Notes: generated from the letters alone by a model not told the origin. DNA of 64,000 nt from Nocardioides luti (GCF_014212315.1 NZ_JACKXE010000002.1:62001-126000); one strand, 5' to 3'; numbered from the stretch's first letter, positions 53,934-64,000 are shown. Made by a program: numbers and translations.

Positions 53934-54890
53934 CTAGTACTGGTGGAACCAGCGGCCCAGGTCGCGGTGCACGGTCCCGCAGGTGACGTTCTGGTCCCGC
54001 GCCTGCTCCACCCACTGGGCGAGCACGGCCTCGCCGCCCTGGATCACCCACTCGTCGCCGCAGCGCCGGGTTGCCTCGGCCCGCGACGTCTCCCCCGCCG
54101 CGCGCCACTCGGGCACGCCCAGCGACAACCCGCCCACGACGCCCGACCAGAGCGTCGGGGTGGAGTAGACGCCGATCGCGAAGCCGCTGTCGGTGTAGCC
54201 GCGGGCCGCGCCCTGCACGACCGCCGCGTTCGCCACCACGTCGGTGCTCCAGTCGAAGTCCGGCACCGGCTCGACGTCGATCCACACCACCGGGCTGACC
54301 AGCCCGACGCGCTGCATCGAGGCCACGTTGAACAGCGCCTGCTGGTAGCCGACGTTCCCGAGCGCCCCCAGCGCGGTCGAGCCGTCGTACGGCCCCTGGT
54401 CGGCGAAGCGGGCGACGGTCGCGTCGTCGGGGTAGCTCGCCACGGCGTACGCCCCGGCCAGCAGCCGCCGGTCACGGACGTACGCCGTCTGCTCGGCGAG
54501 GCAGGGGTTCGGCGTGAACCCTGGGCCGTTGGTCAGGCCCAGCACGACGTAGCGCGCGGCCGGGAGCGGCCCGGGCGACCCGTTGGACCGCTTCTGCGGG
54601 ATCCCCATCCCCTTCGGGCACTGCGGCCAGCTGATGTCCGAGCCCAGCACCGGGGCGCGGAAGGACGGGACGGGGTTGGTGGGGACGGCGGCCGCGGCCT
54701 GCTCGGCCTGCTTGCGCAGCGCGGCCAGCCGCTTCGCCTCGGCGTCCGCCCCCTTCTTGAGCGGGGGCGCGGGCGGCGACGCGCTCGCCGCCGCACCGGA
54801 GGTCGGGGGCGACGCCCCGGGTTCGGAGCCGCCCCCGCACCCGGTCAGCAGGACCGAGACGGCGGCGAGCCCGGCCAGCGCCCGCCGCAC
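53934..54890 (-). CDS. Lipoprotein with GH25/DUF1906-like TIM-barrel domain
   Basis: 318 residues. The lipobox LLTGC (ALAGLAAVSVLLTGCGGG) predicts a lipid-anchored protein. A disordered Ala/Pro/Ser linker and a short Lys/Ala-rich coiled-coil segment follow. The C-terminal 220 residues start LGSDISWPQCPKGMGIPQKR and contain VLGLTNGPGFTPNPCLAEQT, SPVVWIDVEPVPDFDWSTDV, and the Cys pairs typical of secreted beta/alpha barrels. The WIDVEP acidic motif fits glycoside-hydrolase-25-like or DUF1906 barrels that may bind or cut peptidoglycan. Activity is not certain. It follows thrS with a 14-base gap. Confidence 0.7.
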   Translation of the reverse strand: MRRALAGLAAVSVLLTGCGGGSEPGASPPTSGAAASASPPAPPLKKGADAEAKRLAALRKQAEQAAAAVPTNPVPSFRAPVLGSDISWPQCPKGMGIPQKRSNGSPGPLPAARYVVLGLTNGPGFTPNPCLAEQTAYVRDRRLLAGAYAVASYPDDATVARFADQGPYDGSTALGALGNVGYQQALFNVASMQRVGLVSPVVWIDVEPVPDFDWSTDVVANAAVVQGAARGYTDSGFAIGVYSTPTLWSGVVGGLSLGVPEWRAAGETSRAEATRRCGDEWVIQGGEAVLAQWVEQARDQNVTCGTVHRDLGRWFHQY

Positions 54891-54904
54891 GTCGCTCCCC
54901 GTCC

Positions 54905-56893
54905 CTAGACCTGCTCGCGCGAGGCGACGGCGGCCTGCACGCGGGCGATGGCCTCGTCGAGCGGGACGCCGTTGTCCTGGCGCCCGTCGCGGTAGCGGAA
55001 GGACACCGCACCGGCGGCGACGTCGTCGGCACCGGCGATCAGCATGAACGGCACCTTCTGCAGCTGCGCGTTGCGGATCTTCTTCTGCATCCGGTCGTCG
55101 GAGTCGTCGACCTCGACCCGCAGCCCCTTCGTCCGCATCGTCCGGGCCACGTCGTGCAGGTAGTCCGCGAACGCGTCCGCGACGGGGATCGCCTGCACCT
55201 GCACCGGCGCGAGCCAGGGCGGGAAGGCGCCGGCATAGTGCTCCACGAGCACCCCGAAGAAGCGCTCCAGCGAGCCGAACTTCGCGGAGTGGATCATCAC
55301 CGGCTGCTGCCGCGAGCCGTCGGCCGCCTGGTAGGCCAGCTCGAAGCCCTTGGGCTGGTTGAAGTCGTACTGGATCGTCGACATCTGCCAGGTCCGGCCG
55401 ATCGCGTCGCGCGCCTGCACCGAGATCTTGGGGCCGTAGAACGCCGCGCCGCCCGGGTCCGGGACCAGCGCGAGGCCGGAGCCCACGGCGACGTCCTCGA
55501 GGACCTTCGTGGCGACCGCCCAGTCCTCGTCGGTGCCGACGAACTTGTCCGGCTTGGAGTCGTCACGGGTCGACAGCTCGAGGTAGAAGTCGTCGATCCC
55601 GAAGTCGCGCAGCAGCCCGAGCACGAAGTCGAGCAGGTGCTTGACCTCCGCCGGCGCCTGCTCCGGGGTGACGTAGGAGTGCGAGTCGTCCTGGGTCAGC
55701 CCGCGCACGCGGGTCAGGCCGTGCACGACGCCGGACTTCTCGTAGCGGTAGACCGACCCGAACTCGAAGAGCCGCAGCGGCAGTTCGCGGTAGGACCGCC
55801 CCCGCGACTTGAAGATCAGGTTGTGCATGGGGCAGTTCATGGCCTTGAGGTAGTAGTTCGCGCCCTCGAACTCCATCGGCGGGAACATCGTGTCCGCGTA
55901 GTACGGCAGGTGCCCGGAGGTGTGGAAGAGCCCCTCCTTCGAGATGTGCGGCGTCCCGACGTACTGGAAGCCCTCCTCGATGTGCCGCTGGCGGACGTAG
56001 TCCTCCATCTCACGCTTGATCACGCCACCCTTGGGGTGGAAGACCGCGAGGCCGGAGCCGATCTCGTCGGGGAAGCTGAAGAGATCCAGGTCGCGCCCGA
56101 GCTTGCGGTGGTCGCGGCGCTCGGCCTCCTCGATGCGGTGCAGGTGCTCCTCCAGCGCCTCCTTGGTCTCCCAGGCGGTGCCGTAGATGCGCTGCAGCAT
56201 CTTGTTCTTCTCGTCGCCGCGCCAGTACGCCGCCGCCGACCGCATCAGCTTGAAGGCGGGGATCCGCTTCGTGGTGGGCAGGTGCGGGCCGCGGCACAGG
56301 TCGCTCCACGCGACGTCGCCGTTGCGGCGGACGTTGTCGTAGATCGTGAGCTCGCCGGCGCCGACCTCGACCGAGGCCCCTTCGGCAGCGTCCTCGGACT
56401 TGCCCGACCCCTTGAGCCCGATCAGCTCGAGCTTGTAGGGCTCGTCCTTCAGCTCGTTGAGGGCGTCCGCGTCGGTGGTGACCCGGCGGTCGAACTTCTG
56501 CCCCTCCTTGATGATCTTGCGCATCGCGGTCTCGATCTTCGCGAGGTCCTCGGGCACGAAGGGCTTCTCGACGTCGAAGTCGTAGTAGAAGCCGTTCTCG
56601 ACCGGCGGCCCGATGCCGAGCCGGGCCTCGGGCCACAGCTGCTGCACCGCCTGCGCCATCACGTGGGCGGTCGAGTGCCGCAGGATGTCGCGGCCGTCCT
56701 TCGAGTCGATGGCCACACCCTCGACCTCGGCGCCGTCGGTGAGCTCGTGGGCGAGGTCGCGCAGCTGGCCGTCGACGCGGGCCGCGATCACGGCGGCGTC
56801 GTCCTTGAACAGCTCCCAGGCCCGGGTGCCCGTCGTGACCGTCGTGTCCTGACGCGCATCGGCGTGGACGAGGACGATCTTGAGGTCGGACAC
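54905..56893 (-). CDS. thrS: Threonyl-tRNA synthetase
   Basis: 662 residues from GTG 56893, chosen because AGGAG stands seven bases upstream. The TGS domain at the N terminus is followed by the editing domain motif [20 protein letters not shown]. The class II core has HMISKEGLF-type [20 protein letters not shown], the zinc-Cys motif [40 protein letters not shown] and [17 protein letters not shown]. The C-terminal anticodon domain shows [21 protein letters not shown] perfect 14-base hairpin lies just upstream (56916-56956) and may regulate it or end the upstream transcript. Confidence 0.97.
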   Translation of the reverse strand: MSDLKIVLVHADARQDTTVTTGTRAWELFKDDAAVIAARVDGQLRDLAHELTDGAEVEGVAIDSKDGRDILRHSTAHVMAQAVQQLWPEARLGIGPPVENGFYYDFDVEKPFVPEDLAKIETAMRKIIKEGQKFDRRVTTDADALNELKDEPYKLELIGLKGSGKSEDAAEGASVEVGAGELTIYDNVRRNGDVAWSDLCRGPHLPTTKRIPAFKLMRSAAAYWRGDEKNKMLQRIYGTAWETKEALEEHLHRIEEAERRDHRKLGRDLDLFSFPDEIGSGLAVFHPKGGVIKREMEDYVRQRHIEEGFQYVGTPHISKEGLFHTSGHLPYYADTMFPPMEFEGANYYLKAMNCPMHNLIFKSRGRSYRELPLRLFEFGSVYRYEKSGVVHGLTRVRGLTQDDSHSYVTPEQAPAEVKHLLDFVLGLLRDFGIDDFYLELSTRDDSKPDKFVGTDEDWAVATKVLEDVAVGSGLALVPDPGGAAFYGPKISVQARDAIGRTWQMSTIQYDFNQPKGFELAYQAADGSRQQPVMIHSAKFGSLERFFGVLVEHYAGAFPPWLAPVQVQAIPVADAFADYLHDVARTMRTKGLRVEVDDSDDRMQKKIRNAQLQKVPFMLIAGADDVAAGAVSFRYRDGRQDNGVPLDEAIARVQAAVASREQV

Positions 56894-56915
56894 AGGAGTT
56901 CTCCTTGGCGGTGCG

Positions 56916-56956
56916 GGAGGTACGGACGTCACGATCGTATCGACGTCCGTACCTCC
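56916..56956 (-). terminator. Perfect 14-base-pair hairpin between the glutamine synthetase gene and thrS
   Basis: GGAGGTACGGACGT (56916-56929) pairs exactly with ACGTCCGTACCTCC (56943-56956), loop 13 bases. On the minus strand it follows the glutamine synthetase stop (56997) by 41 bases and precedes the thrS GTG (56893) by 23 bases. No U-run follows. It could end glutamine synthetase transcription, or form in the thrS leader as a regulatory element or protein-binding site. No T-box features are seen. Confidence 0.65.
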
Positions 56957-56996
56957 GGCGCGCGCGAGATACCCCCGGCCGACCGTGGGAGCGGTC

Positions 56997-59171
<2,175 letters not shown>

Positions 59172-59264
59172 GCGACATTCCCCTGCGATAGAGCCTCTGA
59201 CGGCTGACGGCCCGAGATCTCCGTCAACGTAGGTGGCCCAGGTGCACCGTCCGGGGTCGCGCGT

Positions 59265-59280
59265 GTTTCGGCTGCGTGAA
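59265..59280 (-). promoter_or_regulatory. Candidate GlnR-binding box upstream of the GSIII gene
   Basis: The minus strand reads TTCAC-N6-GAAAC, matching the actinobacterial GlnR half-site pair GTnAC-N6-GAAAC except for one base in the first half. It lies about 94 bases upstream of the GTG at 59171, a normal distance for nitrogen regulation. The GAAAC half is exact. A further weak GACCC half lies six bases on. This is a motif match only. Confidence 0.5.
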
Positions 59281-59308
59281 ACTTCAACAGCCGTCGTGAC
59301 GGGGCGGG

Positions 59309-60004
59309 TCAGCCCTCCATGTCGCGGTAGCGCTGCGACTGCGCGAGCAGGTCCCGCACCGTCGCCGCGTCGCCGGTCCTCATCGTCATCTCGTCGGTGC
59401 CCCAGCCCGTGGTGTACGGCGTGCCGTACGCCGCCGTGTCGCGCTGGTAGCGCCACCCCTCGGCCAGCGGGCCGGCGTCGACGACGTCGTACCCCAGGTC
59501 GTCGAGCAGGTCGGTCACGGTCTTCTTGGCGCCCTCGTCGTCGCCGGCGATGGCCAGCGCGCTGCGGTCGTCGGCGCCACGGGGCCGCGCCAGGCCGAGG
59601 AGGTGCTCGAAGTAGATGTTGTTGAAGGTCTTCACCACGTGCGACTCCGGCAGGTGCGCCTGGAGCAGCTCGCTCACGGTCGTCGACTCGTCGTCGAGCT
59701 CGGCGATGTGCCCGTCGCGCTGCGGGTAGTAGTTGTTGGTGTCGATCACGACCTTGCCGCGCAGCGGCTCGACCGGGACGTCGCGGTAGGCCTTGAGCGG
59801 CACGGTCACGACGACGACGTCGCCGGCCTCCGCGGCCTCGGTCGAGGTGGCGGCCCGGGCGTGGTCGCCGAGCTCCGCGACGAGGTCGGCCAGCGTCTCC
59901 GGACCCCTGCTGTTGCTGAGCACGACGTCGTGGCCGGCCGCGACGGCCAACCTCGCGACGGTGCTGCCGATGTGTCCTGCGCCGATGAGTCCGATGGTGG
60001 TCAT
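59309..60004 (-). CDS. F420-dependent NADP reductase-like (NPD/FNO family) oxidoreductase
   Basis: 231 residues. The NADP site is [20 protein letters not shown] followed by [20 protein letters not shown], with SNSRG typical of the F420-dependent NADP oxidoreductase fold. [20 protein letters not shown] and [11 protein letters not shown] match the group, as do the lengths. It could reduce NADP with F420H2 or be a related dehydrogenase; F420 use is not proven by the sequence. It is followed by no gene for 137 bases before glutamine synthetase, and the TetR gene lies 28 bases upstream. Confidence 0.8.
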   Translation of the reverse strand: MTTIGLIGAGHIGSTVARLAVAAGHDVVLSNSRGPETLADLVAELGDHARAATSTEAAEAGDVVVVTVPLKAYRDVPVEPLRGKVVIDTNNYYPQRDGHIAELDDESTTVSELLQAHLPESHVVKTFNNIYFEHLLGLARPRGADDRSALAIAGDDEGAKKTVTDLLDDLGYDVVDAGPLAEGWRYQRDTAAYGTPYTTGWGTDEMTMRTGDAATVRDLLAQSQRYRDMEG

Positions 60005-60032
60005 GCGAGACCGAACGGCGCGGAGCGGCGGA

Positions 60033-60632
60033 TCATTCCGTGCCGGTCACCAGCCCGCGCAGCACCGCGGTCACCGTCTCGACGCCGACGAGCGCCTCGT
60101 CCGTGCCGACCTGCTCGAGGGCGAGCCCGTTGACGAGCGCCAGCAGCACCACCGCCGCCTCACGGGCCGGCACGACCAGCTCCAGCCCCCACGCCGCTGC
60201 CGCGCCGGACAGCAGCTCGGTGGAGGCGTCGACGGTCGCGCCGCGGACCTCGGCCAGCCGTCGCGCCAGGGCGGCGTCGCCGTCGGCGAGGCCGCGGAAC
60301 TCGGCGAGCACCAGGATCGGTCGGCTCGCGGCCGCCAGGGCGAGCAGGCCCTCCGCGACGGCGGCGAGGTCGGGCTCCGTCCCCGGCCCCGACAGCTGCG
60401 CGAGGGCCTCCGTGCGCTGAGCGTTCTCCCGCACCAGGAGGGCGAGGAAGAGGTCCTCCTTGCTGGCGAAGTTGGAGTAGACGGCCCCCTTGGAGAAGCC
60501 CGCTCGCGCGGCGATCCGGGCCAGCGTCGCGCCGTGGTAGCCGTCGGCGGCGAAAGTCTCGTGGGCCGCGGCGAGCACCGCCTCCCGGACGCTGTCCCGG
60601 GTCGGGCGGGTGCGTTCGCGTCGTGTCGTCAT
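60033..60632 (-). CDS. TetR/AcrR-family transcriptional regulator
   Basis: 199 residues. The helix-turn-helix is SVREAVLAAAHETFAADGYH, then GATLARIAARAGFSKGAVYS with NFASKEDLFLALL. The C-terminal region is helical and of the AcrR type (VVVPAREAAVVLLALVNGLA). The gene is divergent from the secreted lipase gene, with only 26 bases between the two starts. A 13-base palindrome just inside the lipase gene is a good operator candidate, so it probably controls itself and the lipase; the effector is unknown. Confidence 0.88.
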   Translation of the reverse strand: MTTRRERTRPTRDSVREAVLAAAHETFAADGYHGATLARIAARAGFSKGAVYSNFASKEDLFLALLVRENAQRTEALAQLSGPGTEPDLAAVAEGLLALAAASRPILVLAEFRGLADGDAALARRLAEVRGATVDASTELLSGAAAAWGLELVVPAREAAVVLLALVNGLALEQVGTDEALVGVETVTAVLRGLVTGTE

Positions 60633-60658
60633 CGGGCCCCGAGTGTAGGGTGCCGCAT

Positions 60659-62887
60659 ATGAATACCGTTGGTATCGAGTTGCATCGGCGCCGGCGCGGA
60701 CCCCTGGCGGTGCTGACGCTGGTCGTGGGTGTCGCCCTGGGTCCCGCCTTGACGACCGGCGTGCCGTCGTACGCCGCGTCGGCGGCCGGCACGACGACCT
60801 CCTCCCCCGCGGCCGCCCCGCGGGCCGAGGGCCGCTGGGTGTCGTTCCGGACCACCGAGTCCGACCGGGAGCCGACGGCCGCCCACACGGCGGCGTGCCG
60901 CGAGCACCTCGGCCCGGTCCTCGGCCAGGCCGTGCCGATCCAGCTGGAGGCGGACCTCTTCAGCTTCACCACCGGTCGCCGGGACGCCGTGGTGCGCGAC
61001 GAGACCGCGCGCCGCGTCGGCCGCGGCTACCTCTGCACCAGCGGTCCCGACCCGGCCGACACCGCCGACCCCGGCACCAACGCCGGCTACGCCGTCGTCC
61101 GGCTGCCGGGGGTGGGCCGGGTCGAGGCGCTCGGCGGCTGCGAGCTCATCCCCGAGCCGTCCCAGCCCGGCACGGCCTTCTTCAACTGCCGCCTGCGGCT
61201 GCTGCCCGACCCCGCGCACGGGGTCGTCGGCGGGTTCGTGACGAGCAACTCGGTGCTCAACCCGGCGCAGGTCCCGGGCAACGCCACCGGCTCGATCTGG
61301 ACGGCGTACGTCGAGCGCACGGCCTGGCCGACGAGCCGGCACCGCTCGCCCCACGTGCCGGGGCTGGTCGCCGGCGACGTGTCGGGCGCCCGGGTCACCT
61401 TCGCCTCGACGCGCGGCCACCCGCGGCCGGTCACCGACGCGTCGTGCACGGGCACTGCGGAGCGGGTGCGGCTGACCCGCGTCCAGTCGCGCCTGCGGAC
61501 CAGCCTCTTCCCCGTCCGGCAGCGCGGTCACCGGGCCGGCGTGCTGCGGCTGTGCGCGCCGGCCGGCTCCATCGGCACCTTCGAGACCACCGGCACGGTC
61601 CGCGTGACCGGCCCCCTCGGCGATCCTGTGACGCTGCCGGTGAGCGGCACCTGCCGCACCCCGAGCCCCCACGGCAGCGACGTGCGCGCGTGCACGCTCG
61701 AGGTCACGCCCGACCCGACGGCCGGGGTCCAGGGCGGGTTCGTCACCACGATCGGTCCCGACCGCCCCGCCTCACGGGTGACCGGGCACCGCCCCGTCGT
61801 CACCGTGGCCCTGCTGCCGGTGGCCGCCGGTCAGCAGCGGGCGCGCGCTCCGCGCCGCCCCGGGACGCTGCTGTCCGCGCACCGGCTCGCGGCCCAGAGT
61901 GCGCCGGGCGTGCCGCTGGCGGGCGCCCGCGCCTGGCGGGTCCGCTACCTCAGCCGCGACCTCCACGGCGCGCTCGTCCCGGTGACCGGCACCGTGCTGG
62001 TCCCCGACGCCGCACCGGCGACCGCCCTCGTCGGCTTCGCCGCCGGCACCCAGGGCCTGGCCGACCGCTGCGCGGTGTCCCACCAGCTCGCCGCCGGCAC
62101 GGAGTACGAGATCGCGAACATCGGCGCCCTGCTGGCCCGCGGGTACGCCGTGGCGGTGAGCGACTACCCGGGCCTCGGCACGCGCCCCGAGCACACCTAC
62201 GTCGTCGGTGAGGCACTCGGCCGGTCCGTCCTGGACTCGATGCGGGCGGCGCGCCAGCTGCGCCGAGCCCACCTCGGCACCGACCTGCCGACCGCGGTGA
62301 CCGGCTACTCCGAGGGCGGCGGCGCCGCGGGCTGGGTGGCGCAGATCGCGCCGGCGTACGCCCCCGACCTCGCGCTGCGGGCGGTCGCCGTCGGCGGCGT
62401 CGTCGCCGACCTGCCCGCGACCTTCCACTACGTCGACGGCGGGCCGGTCTCGTTCCTGACGGCGTACACGCTCAGCGGCTTCATCGCGGAGTACCCCCAC
62501 CGCCACCTCGGCCGCTCCCTGACCCCGCGCGGGCACCGGGTGCTGGACGACCTGCGCGACACCTGCATCGACGAGGCCGCGGCGCACTACCCGCCGCTCA
62601 CCAGGGCGCGCGAGCTCACCCGCGTCCCGGTGCTGCAGATCTCCGGTCTGCGCCACCTGCTGCGGCACCAGAGCCTCGGCCGCACGGCCCCGACCATGCC
62701 GGTGCTGCTCCAGCACAGCCCGACGGACGAGGTGCTGCCGTACGCCGCCGCCACCGCGCTCGCCACGACGTGGACCGACGCCGGCGCCGACGTGGACTTC
62801 CGCCCCGTCGCCGGCGACCACGTCACGGCCGGCTTCGCCGCCGACCAGGTGGCCTACGCCTGGCTGGCCGAGCACCTGGCGCCCTGA
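60659..62887 (+). CDS. Secreted lipase-like alpha/beta-hydrolase with a duplicated N-terminal module
   Basis: 742 residues from an ATG at 60659. The signal peptide (PLAVLTLVVGVALGPALTTG) ends near PSYAA-SAAG. Two related modules follow: one around residues 100-210 with GTAFFNCRLRLLPDPAHGVV, one around 300-380 with SDVRACTLEVTPDPTAGVQG; both read C-x-L-x3-PDP-x2-GV-x-GGFVT. The C-terminal hydrolase domain (about 405-742) has the nucleophile elbow TGYSEGGGAAGW (Ser551), an Asp candidate in HSPTDEVLP and the His in VAGDHVTAG, matching secreted lipases of the LIP family. It probably acts on lipids outside the cell. Confidence 0.8.
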   Translation: MNTVGIELHRRRRGPLAVLTLVVGVALGPALTTGVPSYAASAAGTTTSSPAAAPRAEGRWVSFRTTESDREPTAAHTAACREHLGPVLGQAVPIQLEADLFSFTTGRRDAVVRDETARRVGRGYLCTSGPDPADTADPGTNAGYAVVRLPGVGRVEALGGCELIPEPSQPGTAFFNCRLRLLPDPAHGVVGGFVTSNSVLNPAQVPGNATGSIWTAYVERTAWPTSRHRSPHVPGLVAGDVSGARVTFASTRGHPRPVTDASCTGTAERVRLTRVQSRLRTSLFPVRQRGHRAGVLRLCAPAGSIGTFETTGTVRVTGPLGDPVTLPVSGTCRTPSPHGSDVRACTLEVTPDPTAGVQGGFVTTIGPDRPASRVTGHRPVVTVALLPVAAGQQRARAPRRPGTLLSAHRLAAQSAPGVPLAGARAWRVRYLSRDLHGALVPVTGTVLVPDAAPATALVGFAAGTQGLADRCAVSHQLAAGTEYEIANIGALLARGYAVAVSDYPGLGTRPEHTYVVGEALGRSVLDSMRAARQLRRAHLGTDLPTAVTGYSEGGGAAGWVAQIAPAYAPDLALRAVAVGGVVADLPATFHYVDGGPVSFLTAYTLSGFIAEYPHRHLGRSLTPRGHRVLDDLRDTCIDEAAAHYPPLTRARELTRVPVLQISGLRHLLRHQSLGRTAPTMPVLLQHSPTDEVLPYAAATALATTWTDAGADVDFRPVAGDHVTAGFAADQVAYAWLAEHLAP
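60663..60675. promoter_or_regulatory. Palindrome ATACC-GTT-GGTAT, candidate TetR operator
   Basis: The sequence ATACCGTTGGTAT is a perfect inverted repeat with a 3-base centre. It lies 31 bases upstream of the TetR start (60632) and covers codons 2-6 of the lipase gene starting at 60659. Operators of TetR regulators often have this size and position. Binding is inferred. Confidence 0.55.
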
Positions 62888-62900
62888 TCCCGGACGAGCA

Positions 62901-62943
62901 ACGAGCCCCTGCTCCCGGCTTGTTCGCGGGATCAGGGGCTCGT
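62901..62943. terminator. Bidirectional hairpin terminator between lipase and tRNA-Val
   Basis: ACGAGCCCCTG (62901-62911) pairs exactly with CAGGGGCTCGT (62933-62943), and a CCCG/CGGG pair extends the stem. It sits 13 bases past the lipase stop and 6 bases past the 3' end of the tRNA gene (which is on the other strand). It can stop transcription from both sides. Confidence 0.75.
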
Positions 62944-62948
62944 GTCGG

Positions 62949-63020
62949 TGGGCGATACTGGGTTCGAACCAGTGACCTCTTCGGTGTGAACGAAGCGCGC
63001 TACCACTGCGCCAATCGCCC
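62949..63020 (-). tRNA. tRNA-Val (anticodon CAC)
   Basis: Read on the minus strand, the 72-base gene folds fully: acceptor GGGCGAT/ATCGCCC, D arm GCGC/GCGC with loop AGTGGTA, anticodon arm CTTCG/CGAAG with loop TTCACAC (anticodon CAC, reads GUG), variable AGGTC, T arm ACTGG/CCAGT with loop TTCGAAC, and discriminator A. CCA is not encoded. GUG is expected to be a common Val codon in GC-rich genomes such as this. Confidence 0.97.
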
Positions 63021-63199
63021 GTTCTCGCGCCGCGGGACGTGTCCCGGGTGCGGTCGCAGACTCTAACGCATCGCCGGAGCGTCTTCACACTTCGGGCCGC
63101 GGACGGGCTCCGCGCGCCAGTCCCCGCGTCATGGACGGCGCCCTCGCCCGTCCCATCAGCACCTGCGGCCGTCCCGGGCCGCCTCGTGCAAGGAGCGAC

Positions 63200-63634
63200 G
63201 TGCCCCAGCAGCCCATGTCACGGGCCCTCTCCCAGGAGCTCGCCCTCCAGTGCCTCGACCCCCAGGGCCGGGCGGTCGAGCTGACGGCCTCGTTCGGGTA
63301 CGACCCCACCGACCCGTACGCCGTGTGGATCACCTTCCCGTCGCGTGACGGTGACGTGAGCTGGGCGATGTCCCGCGCGGTGCTCCTGCAGTCGCTCACC
63401 GACCCGGCCGGCCAGGGCGACCTGCGACTGTGGCCGAGCATCGACGAGCTCGGCCGGGCCGTCGTCGTGCTGGAGTTCCAGTCCCCCGACGGCCGGCTGA
63501 TCGCGCAGGCGAACACGCAGGAGGTCTACCGCTTCCTCAGCCGGACCCTCGCGGCCGTGCCGGCCGGCACGGAGAGCGCGCGGCTCGACGTCGACGCGAT
63601 GATCGCCTCGATCCTCGACCGCCCCGGCGACTGA
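63200..63634 (+). CDS. SsgA-family sporulation/cell division regulator-like protein
   Basis: 144 residues from GTG 63200, with AGGAG at 63191-63195. SsgA-like features: an all-beta start (ELALQCLDPQGRAVELTASF), the signature DPTDPYAVWITFPSRDGDVS, WAMSRAVLLQSLTDPAGQGD, and LRLWPSIDELGRAVVVLEFQ. In Streptomyces SsgA/SsgB help place FtsZ at sporulation septa; Nocardioides-type actinobacteria also carry one or two. The role here is probably in cell division rather than true sporulation. It lies between tRNA-Val and a convergent aminotransferase gene. Confidence 0.85.
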   Translation: MPQQPMSRALSQELALQCLDPQGRAVELTASFGYDPTDPYAVWITFPSRDGDVSWAMSRAVLLQSLTDPAGQGDLRLWPSIDELGRAVVVLEFQSPDGRLIAQANTQEVYRFLSRTLAAVPAGTESARLDVDAMIASILDRPGD

Positions 63635-63640
63635 GCGGGC

Positions 63641-64000
63641 TCAGCGCCCCAGCAGCTCCGGCTCGCGCCGGCGCCACAGCTCGGCCACCTCGCGGGTCAC
63701 GGGACCCGGCGCCTCGAGCGACCGGTCGTCCCACTGGTGGACGCCCTGCACGTCGCGGGTCGTCGACACGAGGAACACCTCGCTCGCGGACCCGACGACC
63801 TCGATCGGCTCGTCGACCTCGGTCCCGCCGTACCACTCGAGCACCAGAGCGCGTGTGACGCCCGCGAGGCAGCCGCTGGCCAGCGTCGGCGTGCGCAGCT
63901 GCCCGTCCACGACGTAGAAGACGTTGGAGCCGGTGCCCTCGCACAGGTGGCCCGCGAGGTTGGCGAAGATCGCCTCGGACGCCCCCCGGCGGTGCGCCTC
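63641..64000 (-). CDS. Class IV aminotransferase (aminodeoxychorismate lyase / branched-chain type), C-terminal part, cut by window edge
   Basis: The last 119 codons are visible; the gene continues past position 64000. It reads RRGASEAIFANLAGHLCEGT, then GSNVFYVVDGQLRTPTLASG and CLAGVTRALVLEWY, the fold IV PLP-enzyme pattern with the EGTGSN loop and the TPxLxSGCLAGVTR motif. The PLP-binding Lys lies outside the window. The family includes 4-amino-4-deoxychorismate lyase (PabC) and branched-chain aminotransferases; the DGQLRTPTL context favours PabC but does not settle it. It ends six bases from the SsgA-like stop. Confidence 0.85.
   Translation of the reverse strand, partial: EAHRRGASEAIFANLAGHLCEGTGSNVFYVVDGQLRTPTLASGCLAGVTRALVLEWYGGTEVDEPIEVVGSASEVFLVSTTRDVQGVHQWDDRSLEAPGPVTREVAELWRRREPELLGR

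Noticed and set aside
56894-56996. T-box riboswitch upstream of thrS
   Set aside because: There is only one hairpin, with no specifier loop, AG bulge or T-box sequence. T-boxes are also rare before actinobacterial thrS.
60629-61672. Minus-strand frame opposite the lipase gene
   Set aside because: Antisense to a lipase with a signal peptide and clear catalytic motifs; its product has shadow-like Arg/Gly/Ala composition.
62949-63020. Integration site of a genomic island at tRNA-Val
   Set aside because: No integrase gene or duplicated tRNA 3' end is visible within the window, so there is no direct evidence for insertion.

Overview
The window is 64 kb of very GC-rich (about 70% or more by eye), gene-dense, mostly minus-strand DNA from an actinobacterium. 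Gene content and order match the conserved actinobacterial backbone that in Mycobacterium tuberculosis runs from nusB/efp (about Rv2533c) to thrS (about Rv2614c). The SsgA-like protein, the SipW/TasA-type genes, the GTCTCGATACG palindromic repeats and the extra dipeptide transporter suggest a Nocardioides-like member of the Propionibacteriales. That placement is inference from memory, not a database result.

Layout. 1-8.5 kb is accessory metabolism: a truncated TetR gene, a methyltransferase, a YedYZ-like molybdopterin oxidoreductase with its cytochrome b, an NADPH:quinone reductase, a MinD/ParA-like ATPase with a proline-rich N terminus, and two paralogous flavin disulfide-reductase-like enzymes on either side of a DUF1206 membrane protein. 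8.5-21.4 kb holds nusB-efp, a SIMPL protein and a methyltransferase flanked by a small repeat family. It continues with two overlapping gene chains, aroC-K-B-Q and (unknown)-DUF6167-alaS-ruvX-mltG-aroE-prepilin peptidase. 21.4-33.4 kb contains a palindromic repeat array, rarA, a five-gene peptide ABC transporter (order C-A-B-D-F), aspS, hisS and a glyoxalase-like hydrolase.

33.5-45.6 kb holds a DUF349 protein, a GIY-YIG nuclease gene bracketed by inverted copies of the same palindromic repeat, relA, apt, secF-secD-yajC, ruvB-ruvA-ruvC (with a near-perfect LexA box) and yebC. At 45.0-50.0 kb pdxT and pdxS are separated by five genes. Two encode SipW-type signal peptidases, two encode TasA/camelysin-like exported proteins with alternate signal peptides, and one encodes a small secreted protein. 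One peptidase carries its own internal SipW-type cleavage-like segment and a secreted FN3-like domain. This cassette is the strongest candidate for an unusual system in the window.

50-64 kb contains a PIP-synthase-like phosphatidyltransferase (the usual pimA and acyltransferase neighbours are missing here), an inositol-phosphatase-like gene, a 40-residue Lys-rich protein, a frameshifted carboxyethylornithine synthase gene and a HIT protein. It continues with a GNAT acetyltransferase, a lipoprotein, thrS, a class III glutamine synthetase with a candidate GlnR box, an F420-reductase-like protein, and a TetR regulator divergent from a secreted lipase with a duplicated N-terminal module. The window closes with tRNA-Val(CAC), an SsgA-family protein and a truncated class IV aminotransferase.

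Many starts are GTG, and most operon junctions are stop/start overlaps (TGATG, ATGA or GTGA), which I used to choose start codons. I saw no rRNA, CRISPR array, prophage or transposase gene.
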